From Camellia lanceoleosa (Eukaryota > Streptophyta > Magnoliopsida > Ericales > Theaceae): a stretch of 64,000 nucleotides of DNA. Of this stretch, positions 34,348 to 45,251 are shown in pieces; the first letter of the stretch is position 1; each line of letters begins with the position of its first letter. Made by a program: the position numbers and the translations under genes. Location: positions 4,103,437-4,167,436 of the forward strand of contig CM045767.1 in NCBI GenBank assembly GCA_025200525.1, written 5' to 3'. The notes under the pieces were generated by a model. It made no database searches and was not told the DNA's origin. It saw only the letters and a program-made list of their open reading frames with translations.

Positions 34348-35046
34348 ATGAAGATGAGAAACAAAGGTAAGGTATACCCATCACCTTCTTCTTCATCATC
34401 ATCATCATCATCATCATCTATGTGCTTTTATACTGCAAACAGAGATGCTCTCTCAGTACTCAAGCTCTTACCAACTGCGATTCTAGCTCTGGTTTCGATT
34501 CTCTCTGTACAAGACCGAGAAGTGTTTGCCTACATGATAACAAGGTCTATCAAGTCATCAAACCCATCTTCAATTCTCGAAGAAAAGAAGAAAAGCAACA
34601 AGAAATCGAATACCCATAAGCCTCCGATCTTCGATTGCGATTGTTTTGATTGCTATACGAGCTACTGGTTCAGGTGGGACTCTTCGCCTAATCGCGAACT
34701 CATTCACCAAGCGATTGAAGCATTTGAAGAACACTTGGCTAGCGGCGAGAAGAGAGAGAAGAACGGCAGGGGGAAGAGGAGAGAGAAAATGGGGCGCCGT
34801 GGGAATGAAAGTACGGAGGTGAAGAGAGAGGTGGTTCCGCCGGAAGTAATGGAGGTGGTGCCGGAAAAAGGTGGAGAAGAAGAGGAGGAGGAGGAGGAGG
34901 TGGTGGCGCCGCCGGAAGAGGCGGCGGTGATGCGGCGGAGTGTGGCGGAGAACAACAACCACAAGGGTTTGGTGAGGAAGGTGTTGCCGGACGTGGTGGG
35001 GATATTGAATTCCCGTTTGTGGAGTCTTTGGAGTCCGAATGTTTAA
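34348..35046 (+). CDS. Conserved plant protein of unknown function, single exon
   Basis: A complete 232-residue frame from ATG 34348 to TAA 35044-35046. It has a basic start (MKMRNKGKV), a Ser run encoded by a TCA/TCT microsatellite (34378-34418), a hydrophobic stretch LLPTAILALVSILSV (about residues 40-55), the segment EVFAYMITRSIK, a Cys cluster FDCDCFDCYTSYWFRWDSSP (residues about 94-113), an amphipathic helix ELIHQAIEAFEEHL, a charged low-complexity middle with a Glu run, and a short conserved C-terminus. From memory it resembles a small family of uncharacterised land-plant proteins; no function is known to me. The CT-rich leader and codon use contrast with the flanks and support a real gene. 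The antisense frames here are shadows. Confidence 0.88.
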   Translation: MKMRNKGKVYPSPSSSSSSSSSSSMCFYTANRDALSVLKLLPTAILALVSILSVQDREVFAYMITRSIKSSNPSSILEEKKKSNKKSNTHKPPIFDCDCFDCYTSYWFRWDSSPNRELIHQAIEAFEEHLASGEKREKNGRGKRREKMGRRGNESTEVKREVVPPEVMEVVPEKGGEEEEEEEEVVAPPEEAAVMRRSVAENNNHKGLVRKVLPDVVGILNSRLWSLWSPNV

Positions 35047-35691
35047 TCTTTTGAATTTTTCGAGAAAGAAAGAAAAAAGTTTTAGTAATATTTGGTGTTG
35101 TTGGGTTATATTCGAGCTCGAATATATGAATATTAATTGTTAAATATCATCTATATCTATATTATTATATAGTATAATATTTCAATGGTTCGTACATTGA
35201 TCATTTTGTCTACTCACTGTCTCTGTTTGTTTTATTTTTTTTTTACCCTCTTTTTTTATTATTTTTTTTAAACTCATTTTATTGGTGCTTGAGCTGAGGG
35301 CATTCACCGATGGGAAGTTATTTTCCCGGCGATTTTCTAGTCTGGATATTTTCCTGGAAAATGTTTATATATTGTACAAATGAATTTGTTTTCAATAATG
35401 CTTTTATGATCAAGTTTAATTTTAAATAGTAATGCTATGGTCAACAAATTTGAGTATTAAATTTGTTAAAAATTAACAAATCAAATAAAATTTAAATTGG
35501 TCAATGCTAATCATTATTGGTGTTAAATTTTAGATTATCAATGTAATAATCACATGTTTATTTAAAATTTGATTTGTTTTGATTCATTTACGTATTCTAA
35601 CCCAGTTGAGTATGACCTGCACCAGTTAGTTATTAGTGTGGTCAGCAGTTTTATTTTGTTGATATAATGGAATTTGAATAAATTAAAATAA
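35047..35691. other. 3' flank of the gene and intergenic sequence
   Basis: AT-rich, with an ATAT-rich stretch at about 35150-35180 and T runs near 35230-35280. No further gene. Confidence 0.55.
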
Positions 35692-35696
35692 ATTAG

Positions 35697-36584
35697 TGAG
35701 AGGGTAATTTATATTAAAGTGGGCCGAGCTGGTAGTTGGGCCGAGGTAAGCCCGAATGAAAAAGGTAGCTCGTACATCGGTCAGAGGAGTGTTGTGGTAG
35801 TCCGGTTGACAGACTTACGTGGTGTAGCCCGATTTCTATTTAGTCCGGTCATGTCCTCCAGTAGGAGTATCTGAAACAACTTCTTGAGCCGTGTATCGTT
35901 AGTTGATTGATCACTTCTGGGTAGTCGGTCTTGGCATGCGAAAGGAGTAGGAGTGAGAAATGGAGAGGAACTCTGAATTAGTTCGTGCATAGTTACTGAT
36001 TAATGCAATGATTGGGGTAGTTGATTCGTCATTGATTACTTCGGACATAGCATGTGGGAAACCGAGGTAAACTATGACTCTGAATGAAGTTCGGCTTAAC
36101 TCCTTTATGTTCAGCTCGGCCTAAGCATGAGAATGCCGAGGTAAGGGAGAGAAGTAAGCAACTAGCAGTTACTCAGATCATTTGGAGTTCAGTAGAAGGA
36201 CCATCTCACTTGGTCTAGCGGTGAGGAGGTGTTGGAGGATAAGCATTATCTTCGGAGTATGAATCCTAGGAGGACTCTACGGGGAGGAGTAATCCTAGAA
36301 GGACTCCACACTTGGAGGAGTAAGAGTCCTACCAGGATTGTGCCACGCGAAACTTATATAAGCTCACCAATATCACCTTTGGAGAGGTAATGCAACTCTT
36401 GCTTCCTGAATACACTAAGCTTTTGCCTTCTTGACTTGCTTACTGACTTAGGCATCGGAGAGGTTTCCGGCACACACCCGCCGGCTAGCTCACGTTGGTA
36501 TTTTCAGGTGGTGGAACGACATCGTCTGAAGGAGCAGACTTGATCAACAGGATTATACGAGAAGGTATATTTCTTTCCCGTACA
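35697..36584 (+). repeat. Array LTR A
   Basis: 888 bp, TGAGAGGGTAATTTAT...CCCGTACA. Holds a TATA box (TATATAA, 36355-36361), tandem GGAGGAGTAATCC-type repeats before it, and a tRNA-like segment at 36211-36265. It is immediately followed by the primer-binding site. Confidence 0.9.
36211..36265 (+). promoter_or_regulatory. tRNA-like (A box/B box) segment in the LTR
   Basis: TGGTCTAGCGG (36211) matches a Pol III A box and AGTATGAATCC (36255) is a degenerate B box, with starts 44 bp apart as in tRNA genes. The same pair occurs in LTR B (46911 and 46955) and LTR C (57583 and 57632). It may be a SINE head carried in the LTR. Confidence 0.4.
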
Positions 36585-36586
36585 AT

Positions 36587-36604
36587 TGGCGCCGTCTGTG
36601 GGAA
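36587..36604 (+). other. Primer-binding site, unit A
   Basis: TGGCGCCGTCTGTGGGAA starts 2 bases after the LTR end and pairs with a tRNA CCA end. It is conserved after LTR B (47282) and LTR C (57967). The tRNA was not assigned. Confidence 0.7.
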
Positions 36605-36649
36605 TTGCAGACAAGAAAAACCTCTTGATCAAGTTTTTCTTGAACATCT

Positions 36650-38460
36650 ATGGCGAACAACGAAGAACTGCCTCAATCCGCCATTGATGGACAAACTCCA
36701 GAAGGAGGTGCAAGGCGTGAAGGCCTACCTTTGGTCCCTCCCATGGCGAACCTGGAACCACAAAGGCAGAATTCCAGGAGGGATGCGAGGACGAAGGAGG
36801 AATAGCGACCCTCATCCCTCTCGTTCATAAAGCCCGGAAAGACAAAGGCGTGAGTTGATCCTCAAATTCTAGAGGATCGCGTCGAGAAACAAGACGAACC
36901 GATCAAGTAAGATGGCGGCGGACATGGAGTCTCAAGCGCCAGATGAAAGGAAAAAAGTGACGGCCGGAGAAGGCGCAACAAGAAGGCGCCCTCGCCACTC
37001 GGAGGGTCGTGGTAGAATTCTACACCCTCCCAACCACGGAATGAAGCCTCGGGACAGGCGACCGCGATCCGTAACTTCGGGACTCGTCCTCCAGTCTGAG
37101 GGCCGAGGCACGAGAGGTCATACTTGAAAGGAGTACCTATTGGCCTTCACACACACACTCTGAGGTCAGACGACAGAATTACCTAGGTCGTCCGGCCTAA
37201 GGTCCATGTTAGAAGAAAAGGCACGATGGAAGGAGGGCCGAGCCGCGATCCCGGGGTTCTGCCTTGCGGCGATTAGCTCCTCGGACGCATGGGCGTCGAG
37301 GTTGGAATGCCAAGGCCGCACTTAGCATCTGAACAGCGGATAAGGCATTGGCGAAAGCAGACCTCACCATTTGTCCCGAAGATTGAAACGCGCCCTTCCG
37401 TCGAGCTTCCTACAACCCAAATTCACGACGTATGAAGGAAAAAGCGGACCCTTACACCCTTGAGCCACTTCGCGAGTTATGGTACGTATCTGCGTGAATG
37501 AGGCGTTGATGTGTATCTTATTCCTTCAAGCCTCGGCGACCTAAACTTGGTTTGAGAAGCTTAGGAAGCGGCATAGCCTCTGGCGCATATGGCGAAGGCG
37601 TTTATAGCGGTTGAAGCGAACACAAAGACCGGTGGAGATCGACCGGCTACTCTCCATCGACATGGGCGATAAGGAGACTCACGAGGTCATACATGATCGC
37701 TCTTGGGAGACATTCAGCAGTTGGGGCCCTTGACCAACCTCGCCATTCTTAATACAAAGAGGTCTTCGGTCGGGGAACGGTGAGGACTCTATTACCATGG
37801 CGCCACCCTCGCCATGGAGGCCACGATGGAGAGTGCATCGGCACATCGAGGGTAGAAGAGGATGGCGCTTCGTGCCAAGGCAAAAATGGGCACAACCTCG
37901 ACACGAGAAGAAGACCTCGGCAAGGTCAATCTGATGGTCGCCCAAACCAAAAGCAGACGGGCGAGACAATGATGAAGACCGGGACAAGAGGTGGTTGAGA
38001 GTCCGAATCGCCATAACCACGGTTCAAGAAACCGATCTAGTATACTTAGTGAGATTGAGGCGAGCCTTCGTCAAGTGGCACCTGCCAAGTTAGGCGAGGC
38101 CGAGAAGGATTATGATGAGATCCGGATCGCCTTCCACAAGGAAAAGGGGCACTTGGAGAAGCCTGCAGATTGAGGCGGCACTGGAAGAGTTGGTGGCGGC
38201 CCTGGATAAATACATAGAAGGAGGCGCAGCCCTTCAAGACCACAACCTCCCCAATGGAATGCCGATCGGCGCCCATACAAGGCACCATCAACGTAATCCA
38301 TGGAGTCTTTGAACGAGGCAGTATCACGAGCTCGGAGGTTCAATCAAAAAGCGAGCACTTGAGAGAGGTGCTAAGTGCCCGGTCGTCAAAAGGGAAGGCG
38401 AAGCCACAAACATCATGTCCTTTTAGGATAAAGACTTGGGAGAATATATTGCCCACCTAG
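36650..38460 (+). pseudogene. Gag, array unit A
   Basis: ATG at 36650 starts MANNEELPQSAIDGQTPEGG, a hydrophilic Arg/Ser/Pro-rich leader. The capsid-type region follows, scattered over three frames (FPSSLGDLNL near 37520), then a His/Cys segment (AFHKEKGH near 38135) that resembles a remnant zinc knuckle. More than ten small indels relative to units B and C break the frame. The product would be the capsid protein. Confidence 0.75.
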
Positions 38461-38830
38461 CGATGCCTTGGTGTCACTCTCAGGAGTCAAGGATTTTTGG
38501 CGTCAAGCGGATTGATTGACCAAGGTAGCTCTGCGAAATCATGTACTCTGAAACTTTCAAGCAACTCAAGTTGCAAGACAAGGACTTAGCCCTGCCGTAT
38601 CCTTTGATTGGATTCAATTCTATCTTGGGAGTGGCGATCGGCAAAATCATTCTTCGGTCGAGCGGGAAGTGTGGCAAGCAAGTGGAGTTACGGGTCTTTG
38701 AAGGTCCGCCCACCTACAACATCATCTTAGGCGAGAACATGGTGCACTTGCGCCATGCGCTCGGTGGCATCCTCCTACCACCAAGTGATCACGGTTTCCC
38801 AACGATACGGAGTAATTGAAGAAGTATATG
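38461..38830 (+). pseudogene. Aspartic protease, array unit A
   Basis: Downstream part in one frame (38541-38819): YPLIGFNSILGVAIGK and YNIILGENMVHLRHALGG, the C-terminal half of a plant gypsy protease. The catalytic segment just upstream is out of frame. In unit C the same site reads RRILIDLGSSCETMYY. Confidence 0.7.
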
Positions 38831-40260
38831 GGGACAGATTATGTCAGCGATTAAATGCATAGCGAATGGTAGGCTACTTGTTGCCAAAGGATATGTTCAT
38901 TCGGTTGAAGAAGCAGGAGAGTAATGAACTATTCGCGGATGTTAGCCATGGTGATCGAAGCGATGGAGGACTGGTAGAAGTCGGAATAGATGAGAAGAAC
39001 CGGAAAAGTTCTTCTTACTTGGATCGTCGTTATCCGGCCTTTGAGAGATTGGAAGTCTTGGAATTTCGACCTCCAACATCGAAGTGTTCGCTGGACCCCA
39101 TCGACATGCGGGCATTGATCCCAACTTCATCGCCATCAACTCAATGTCCACCCAACCGCTAGACCGGTCATTCAACGCCTTGTGAGATCGGCACTCCACC
39201 ACGCGAGATAGTGGCGAAGAGGTGGGAACTTGTTAGAAGCGAGCAATCGAGAGGTCCATTACCCAAGATGGATCTCCAACACCGTCGTAGTGCCAAGAAG
39301 AATGGCAAGTGGCGGGTCTGCGTCGACTACAAGCGGCTCAAGAAAGCGAGCCCAAAAGTCAGTTTCCCGCAACCAGGGATAGATCAAATGGTGGACCTAA
39401 CGGGACCGCAGCGGGCTTAGCTTCCTTGGCGCTCCGAGGCTACCATCGGATAGCCATGCACGAACGGTCGAGAATGCGTCCTTCACCACTCCAAGAGGAC
39501 TATATTGTTACAAGGTCATGCCCTTTGGCACGAAGAATCACGAGGCGGCGTTTGAAGAATGGTCACCAAGATGTTTGAGCCATTGTTAGGCAAAACAATG
39601 GAGGCTTATCGGCGACATGGTGGTCAAAAGCAAGGATGTGGATGACCATCTAAGGGACCTAGATGAGATGTTCGGATCTGAAGCAACACAAGGCACTATG
39701 GCTTCTAAGTGCGCATTGATTGTAAGATGCAGCAAGTTCTGGGTTTCTGGTGACCAATCGAGTATCGGCGGACTCCCAAATCAAAGCAATTCAAGAGTTA
39801 GAGACCTAACTCGGTGAAAGAAATCTGACACCTCACCGGCATGGCGTGACCTTAACCGATTCATCGGTAGGTCTTGACAGATCGTCCATTCTTTCGGTCA
39901 TTAAAAGCTAAGTTTGAGTGGGACGTAGAATCGGGGCGAGCTCTGGAGAGTTTGAAGCAATACACGTCTTCTGCACCACTACTTGCCACCCGATGCACAG
40001 AGAAGAACTCTTCCTCTACTTAGCGATCTCTCGACGCAGTAAGTGCGGTGTTGGTTCGGCGAAGGAATCCAACATCTACCTATCTTCTATGTCGACAAGA
40101 CATTCTTTGGGAGCGAAACAAGGTACTTGCCTCTAGAGAAGCTAGGCCTTAATGATGGCCTCCAGAAATTGGCGCACTACTTTCACGCCCACACCATTGT
40201 CGTCCTCGGCCTTTCCACTAAAAGCTTTGTTTGAGAGGGCAAACTTTTAGGCGGATTTTG
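38831..40260 (+). pseudogene. Reverse transcriptase and RNase H, array unit A
   Basis: RT motifs lie in changing frames: KKNGKWRVCVDYK near 39300, MFEPLLGKTMEAY near 39575, then a lesion in the YIDD box (39606-39620), and the RNase H region with YLPIFYVDKTFF-like sequence near 40080. Frames break about every 100-200 bases. Not functional as written. Confidence 0.78.
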
Positions 40261-41022
40261 AAGTGGGCGGTGGAGTTGGGACAATATGATGTGAAGTTCC
40301 AACCCGAACCATGATAAAGGCCCAATCCTTGGCGGACTTCGTCGCGAGTTCACTCTGGAAGCCACCAAGTCTGCCCTTGTCGATCTGGTGACCTGGCGAA
40401 CTAGGGATGGAGATTGGCCGGAATAAGCGCAACCCCTAGTCCAGTTACTCGGCCGGGCAGGCGGAACCATAATGTAGAAGGCAAGGAGAAAGCAGACCTT
40501 GCTACACCAAGTCAGAACTCGCCTACAACCAATGACTTGGTCTCATCGGAAGACAAGGGGCAAACCGCAACCATGGATCATGAAGAAAGCCCCAACGACA
40601 TTCCAGACCCCACAACATCATCTGATCCCTCCACATGCTGGAAGTTGTTTGTTGGGGAGATGTGGAAGCTCTTTGTGGATGGGGCATCCAACCGATATGG
40701 AGCGAGGACTTGGCATAGTCCTCATCTCTCGAACGGCCTAGTAGTGGAACAGCGATCAACCTTGGCTGACATCAAACAATGAAGCGAGTCTGGCGCTTCT
40801 TGCAGGGACTCAAGTCGGCCTACATGAAGGCCACCGAACTCATGGTCTCTGATGACTCACGGTTGGTGGTGAATCAAATTTCTGGCGACTATGAAGCAAA
40901 GGGCAGAATGGCTAAGTACCAAGAGCTAGTCGGAATCGAGATCAAGAAGTTTGAAGTAGTGAGGATAGAGCAGTTGGCGGGGAGGAGAATAGTAGAAGCG
41001 AGCGAACTAGCGAGCCGCCTCA
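40261..41022 (+). pseudogene. Second RNase H, array unit A
   Basis: Encodes [14 protein letters not shown] near 40660 (first Asp), the [13 protein letters not shown] motif (broken here; seen in unit B), and [19 protein letters not shown] near 40850. This is the Tat-specific aRNase H. The preceding linker reads TNDLVSSEDKGQTATMDHEE. Confidence 0.78.
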
Positions 41023-42300
41023 ATGGCAGATACCTCCATCCCACATCCTCTATTGATCGACTATCTGCCCAGACCAAGTATTGAAGACCTAGAAGCTGAC
41101 GAGGTATGTTGTGCGGAGTTAGGTCCTTCTTGGATGGATCCCATCATACTGTTCCTGAAAGACGGCACTCTACCAGAAGATAAGAAAGAAGCCAACAGAA
41201 TAAGAGCCAAGTCGCAACGATTTTGGCTCTCTCCATCCTTGGTATTATACAAGAAGTCGTTCTCAGGACCTTACTTAAAGTGTGTCCACCCCAGCAAGGT
41301 AGAAGCATTCTTGTTTGAAATACACGAAGGGGTTTGTGGCAGCCATCAAGGAGGAAGATCATTGGCATACCGAGCTATTTCACAAGGATATTGGTGGCCA
41401 CACATGCAAGCGGATTCAGAGAAGTATGTCAAAAAATGCGAAAAGTGTCAAAAGTTTGCACATCAAATACATCAACCTGTCAGAGAACTCCTACCTCTCA
41501 CTAGTCCATGGCCTTTCGCAATGTGGGGCTTAGACATAGTGGGACCACTCCCAACAGCACCAGGCAATAGGAAGTTCTTTCTTGCGGCAACAGACTACTT
41601 CACAAAGTGGGTGGAAGCAGAAGCCTTGGCGTCAATCAAGGAAAAAGATGTGAAGAAGTTTATGCAGCGAGAACATCATTACTCGCTTTGGCATACCAAA
41701 AGCGATCTCGAACAACGGCACTTTCGGTTTGATGGCGAAATTTTGAGAGCTGCGAAGAATACAAGATAGAGTTCTACAATTCTACGGCGTATCCTCAAGC
41801 AAGCGGTCAAAGCGTCAAACAAGGTAGTTTTAGGCGGATTGAAGAAAAGGTTGGAGAAAGCCAAAGGCAAGTGGGCGAAGAGCTCCCTCATGTTTTATGG
41901 GCTTATCGCACCACACGGCACGGTCAAGGAGAAACTCCATTTTCCTTAGCCTATGGCATGAAGCGATCATTCCATTAGAAGTCGGACTCCCCACAATTGA
42001 GCGAAATTTTGATCCAGACTTAAATGGCGAAGCTATAGCATTGGAACTTGACCTTGCGGAAGAAAAGAAGAAATGAGCATTGGTTCACATCGCCTCCTAT
42101 CAACAAGAGCTATCTAGGAAGTATAACAAAGCTGTGCATCCAAGGCAATTCAAGATCGGCGATTGGGTGCCATGAGTTATGGGCAACACATTGGTCGAGG
42201 GATGGCAAGTTAGGTCCTAAGGAAGGTCCTTACAAAGTGGTCGGATTAGCGAGCAAGGGCATACCACTTGGAAGGCGAGGGCGCAAAAGCAATTCCGGAG
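41023..42300 (+). pseudogene. Integrase, array unit A
   Basis: A frame of 248 codons (41023-41769) with the zinc finger EIHEGVCGSHQ...CEKCQK, the first catalytic Asp in MWGLDIVGPL, and ATDYFTKWVEAEAL. The DNG site near 41705 is altered, and a frameshift precedes the Glu motif (QASGQS in place of QANGQAE). The C-terminal part lies in other frames to about 42300. Confidence 0.82.
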
Positions 42301-42452
42301 CCATGGAACACGGCCAATCTTAAGTTATTTTATTTTTAGCTTTTTTCTTTAAAGAATGTGTAATTTTTTACTTTCAATAAAAACAAATGCATTCTTCTTT
42401 AGCATATCTGTTTCTAGTGGAAAGTAACTTTTTAAGCTAAATAGCATTGTAA
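42301..42452 (+). other. Post-integrase spacer, unit A
   Basis: T- and A-rich sequence with TTTTCTTTAAAGAATG and TTTCAATAAAAAC. No coding frame. Conserved in units B and C. Confidence 0.5.
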
Positions 42453-43037
42453 TCATAGTCGGCCGGATTACACCAACTATGACCTTTCCTAAGCCCAGGA
42501 TAAGGATCCAGACTGCAGGACGTTTGGTCGGAATAACCAAACACTACATTCTAGGTTGGCTGGAAAAACCAACCTAGAGGTTGGCTGGATTAAACCAACA
42601 CTTTGTACTCTTCAGCCGAAGTATGGGCATGGCTGAAGAGTGGTTGGCTGGATTAAACCAACTCCCTATCCTCTTGTAAGTAAGTTATATGAAATTTGAA
42701 GAGTGGTTGGTGGATTAAACCATCACTTTGAACTCTTCAGCCGAAGTATGGGCATGGCTGAAGAGTGGTTGGCTGGATTAAACCAACTCTCTGTACTCTT
42801 CAGCCGAAGTAAGTTATATCGGCTGAAGAGTGGTTGGCTGGATTAAACCAACACTTTGAACTCTTCAGCCGAAGTATGGGCATGGCTGAAGAGTGGTTGG
42901 CTGGATTAAACCAACTCTCTGTACTCTTCAGCCGAAGTAAGTTATATCGGCTGAAGTGTGGTTGTTCAGATTAAACCAACACTTTGTACTCTTCAGCCGA
43001 AGTATGTTATATCGGCTGAAGAGTGGTTGGCTGGTAT
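42453..43037 (+). repeat. Tandem array of alternating hairpins, unit A
   Basis: About nine imperfect units (of about 60 bp) each contain two inverted repeats: GTTGG...CCAAC around CTGGATTAAA, and CTCTTCAGCC...GGCTGAAGAG around a 12-13 base loop. Two loop types, AAGTATGGGCAT and AAGTAAGTTATAT, alternate. Before them are single hairpins with different stems: TCATAGT/ACTATGA (42453-42482), GTTTGGT/ACCAAAC (42522-42542) and CTAGGTTGG/CCAACCTAG (42551-42577). No coding. Confidence 0.85.
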
Positions 43038-43233
43038 GTTATATAGCTAACCGAGATCACAGTTATACAGAATAGTACAGTTGGAAAATTCATAAAAGAT
43101 GCAAGCATACATAAATCAAACCGGAATAGCAGTTGGAAGCAAATTTTTTCATTAAAGTCAAAACCAAGTACAACTGTGGGGCCATAGCCCGGTTACAAAA
43201 ATTCGGCCACAAAAGAAAGAAAAAAGTACAAGT

Positions 43234-45251
43234 TCAATCAAAGAGATCATCTATCTCGGCATCCAGATCGGCTCCAAGGTCAAGCGTACTCACGTCTGCG
43301 ATCGAGAAGTAGTCTCGGTTGGAAGTTAAGCGCCCGCGTTTTCATTCGTGGGCTCAACCGAAAGTATTGATCGCCACCTTGCTCTTGGATAGCTTGAGCC
43401 TCGGCTGCCTCTTCATCGTCATCATCATCATCATCGTCAGAAGGACCGAGAAATTGTTTTTGGAGTTCATCGGCATACTCTTGCAGTGAGGCCCGAATGA
43501 GGTGCTCAAGAGCGTTATGAACCTCGGTTTGAGTCCACAACCAACCTTTTCATTGCACCTCTCGGTAAGCGCACTTGAAGAATAATTCTTTTCTTGACAA
43601 GACCGCAGAGTAACTGCCGGCTTCATGAAGCCTTCCTTGGAAGCATCTTCCATCTTCTTCTCCAACAGATATTTTGTTCTTCTTATTTTCAAGCTCGCCA
43701 TCTCCATAAATATTTGTCTTTCACCTCGGTCACGGCCTTTGTTTGTCACCCTCGGTAGAGGTGACCAAACCCGGCCAAAGAGCTACCTCGGCTTCGGCTG
43801 CCGACCTTTGTTTGGACAACGCCATTTCGGCCATACTGGTTTGGCGTCCCTTATTGCGTGCCTTGTTGTTTCGCAGTTCCATGATTTGCTTATGAGCAAT
43901 GGTGTTCTTGAATGGCACGCAAAGGAGAATTCCTTGTTAGCGAACTAAGAGTTGGAAAAAATTAGACTAATCGAGAAAACGATCCGCTTACCAAAATCAT
44001 GGATTTGGTGGATGGCCAGGATGGCCTTGATTCGGTGTTTAGCTGTTTGTGGTGCTCCATGTCTTTGGGAAGACACACACCTGGCGAGTTGAAGGCGATG
44101 GATGATCCTTATAAACAACGGAGTCATCTTCGTCGATGTCTCGGTTGTTGAAGACGAATGGTGGAGCCCATTTATTCTTCGGCACAGCTCGGTCAGAGGA
44201 TTCCGGTTGAAGGTTAAGTTCGGGGCTCGGTGGAAGGATGGGGTCAACCTCATCAACCAAACGCTGCTCGGTCTCGGTAGTCCGGGCGCGCTTAGCTCGG
44301 CGTGAGGAGGATGGCTGCTGTGAGGGAAGTGCTACCACGGCTTCTGTGGTTTGTTGAGTTAGTGGAACTTCGGCCCGTGTGCTGGCGGTAAGCATGGCCT
44401 TCATCCGGTTCTTCTTCGCCATCTCTTGTTCGGCTGTTAGAGGAACAAGGACGATTTCTGGTAAGGTTGGGTCCGGTTCAGGTTGGTTTTCAAGGAGGAA
44501 GTCAGTCACCCTTGCTTTGCGGCGACCGGAGTAGCGGTAAGTCGGTTCAAAGTCGAGGAGTTTAGCCCAACTTCTCTCTCGAACTCGCAGTGCGGCGCGG
44601 AGAACTCCTAAGTTGGGGTGGCCGTACTGGGAATGGAGGAAAGCTAAATCTGCAAAAAAATAGAACAAGTGTTAGTTCGGTTGTAGAGAAGAAAGCCGAA
44701 ATAAACACAATTAAGGAGTGCAGCCGAAGTATGAATACCGGGCTCTCCTTTCTTCCAGTTTATTCTTCGGCCAGGGATCTGGGCCTGAAAGTCTTCAAAA
44801 TTTCCAGAAACCCAGAAGAAGTCATCGTCGTTTAAATCCTTATCCGGTGTGTGTTTGATTATTTTTTCGCGGCTTCGGCGTATTCTAAGGTAATAACACC
44901 AGCCATCATTCTTTGAGCCTATTGAGTATTGGTGTAGTATTTCTAATAGAGGTTGAGACCGGTTTGTTGGTTTAAAGCGGCTATACCCATTATTATTCTG
45001 TATGTATTGGTGGACAGTTGGGTGGGGCATAGTCTGGTTTGTCTTAAAAATTCGCATATCAGGGGCTGGACTGGGAATCTGAGTCCGGTCTCTACTATGG
45101 ATTGAATGGTAAAAGGGACAAAGCCTTCATTGTCCCATGGCTCTATGTCTTGTTCGGCTAGGACCAGGTTTACATCGACTGGGATTTGGTAGTCCTTTCT
45201 GAATTCGGCCAAGCCTCCTGGGGTTTCTACTAGACACCTATACTTCCCCAT
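43234..45251 (-). pseudogene. Antisense spliced gene, unit A (PF04195-like 'putative gypsy type transposon' protein)
   Basis: Minus-strand ATG at 45251 opens MGKYRCLVETPGGLAEFRKD, then IEPWDNEGFVPFTIQSIVET and RFPVQPLICEFLRQTRLCP, then DDDFFWVSGNFEDFQA. This is the pattern of a plant retroelement-borne protein family I know as 'putative gypsy type transposon' (PF04195-like). An intron (44738 down to 44650) joins in frame to AFLHSQYGHPNLGVLRAALR and a Pro/Ser-rich linker. A second intron follows (intact in unit B), then a coiled-coil, an Asp/Glu run and the end DAEIDDLFD at 43234. There is a frameshift near 44980-45050 and several more in the C-terminal half. Function unknown. Confidence 0.75.
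44650..44738 (-). other. Intron 1 of the antisense gene, unit A
   Basis: Minus-strand donor CCCG|GTATTC (G at 44738) and acceptor TTTTTTTGCAG (last base 44650), 89 bp with a pyrimidine-rich end. The upstream exon ends after the first base of a codon and the downstream frame matches exactly. Confidence 0.7.

Noticed and set aside
34570..34964. Minus-strand frames opposite the gene at 34348
   Set aside because: Shadows of the GC-rich, Glu-rich coding region; the plus strand has the complete frame and leader.
36495..36830. Frame starting in LTR A and overlapping gag
   Set aside because: It begins inside the LTR and reads gag in a wrong frame; the ATG at 36650 gives the conserved MANNEE start seen in all units.
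42453..43037. Regular repeats resembling a CRISPR array
   Set aside because: The spacers are not unique, the units are inverted repeats of each other, and the context is a plant retrotransposon.
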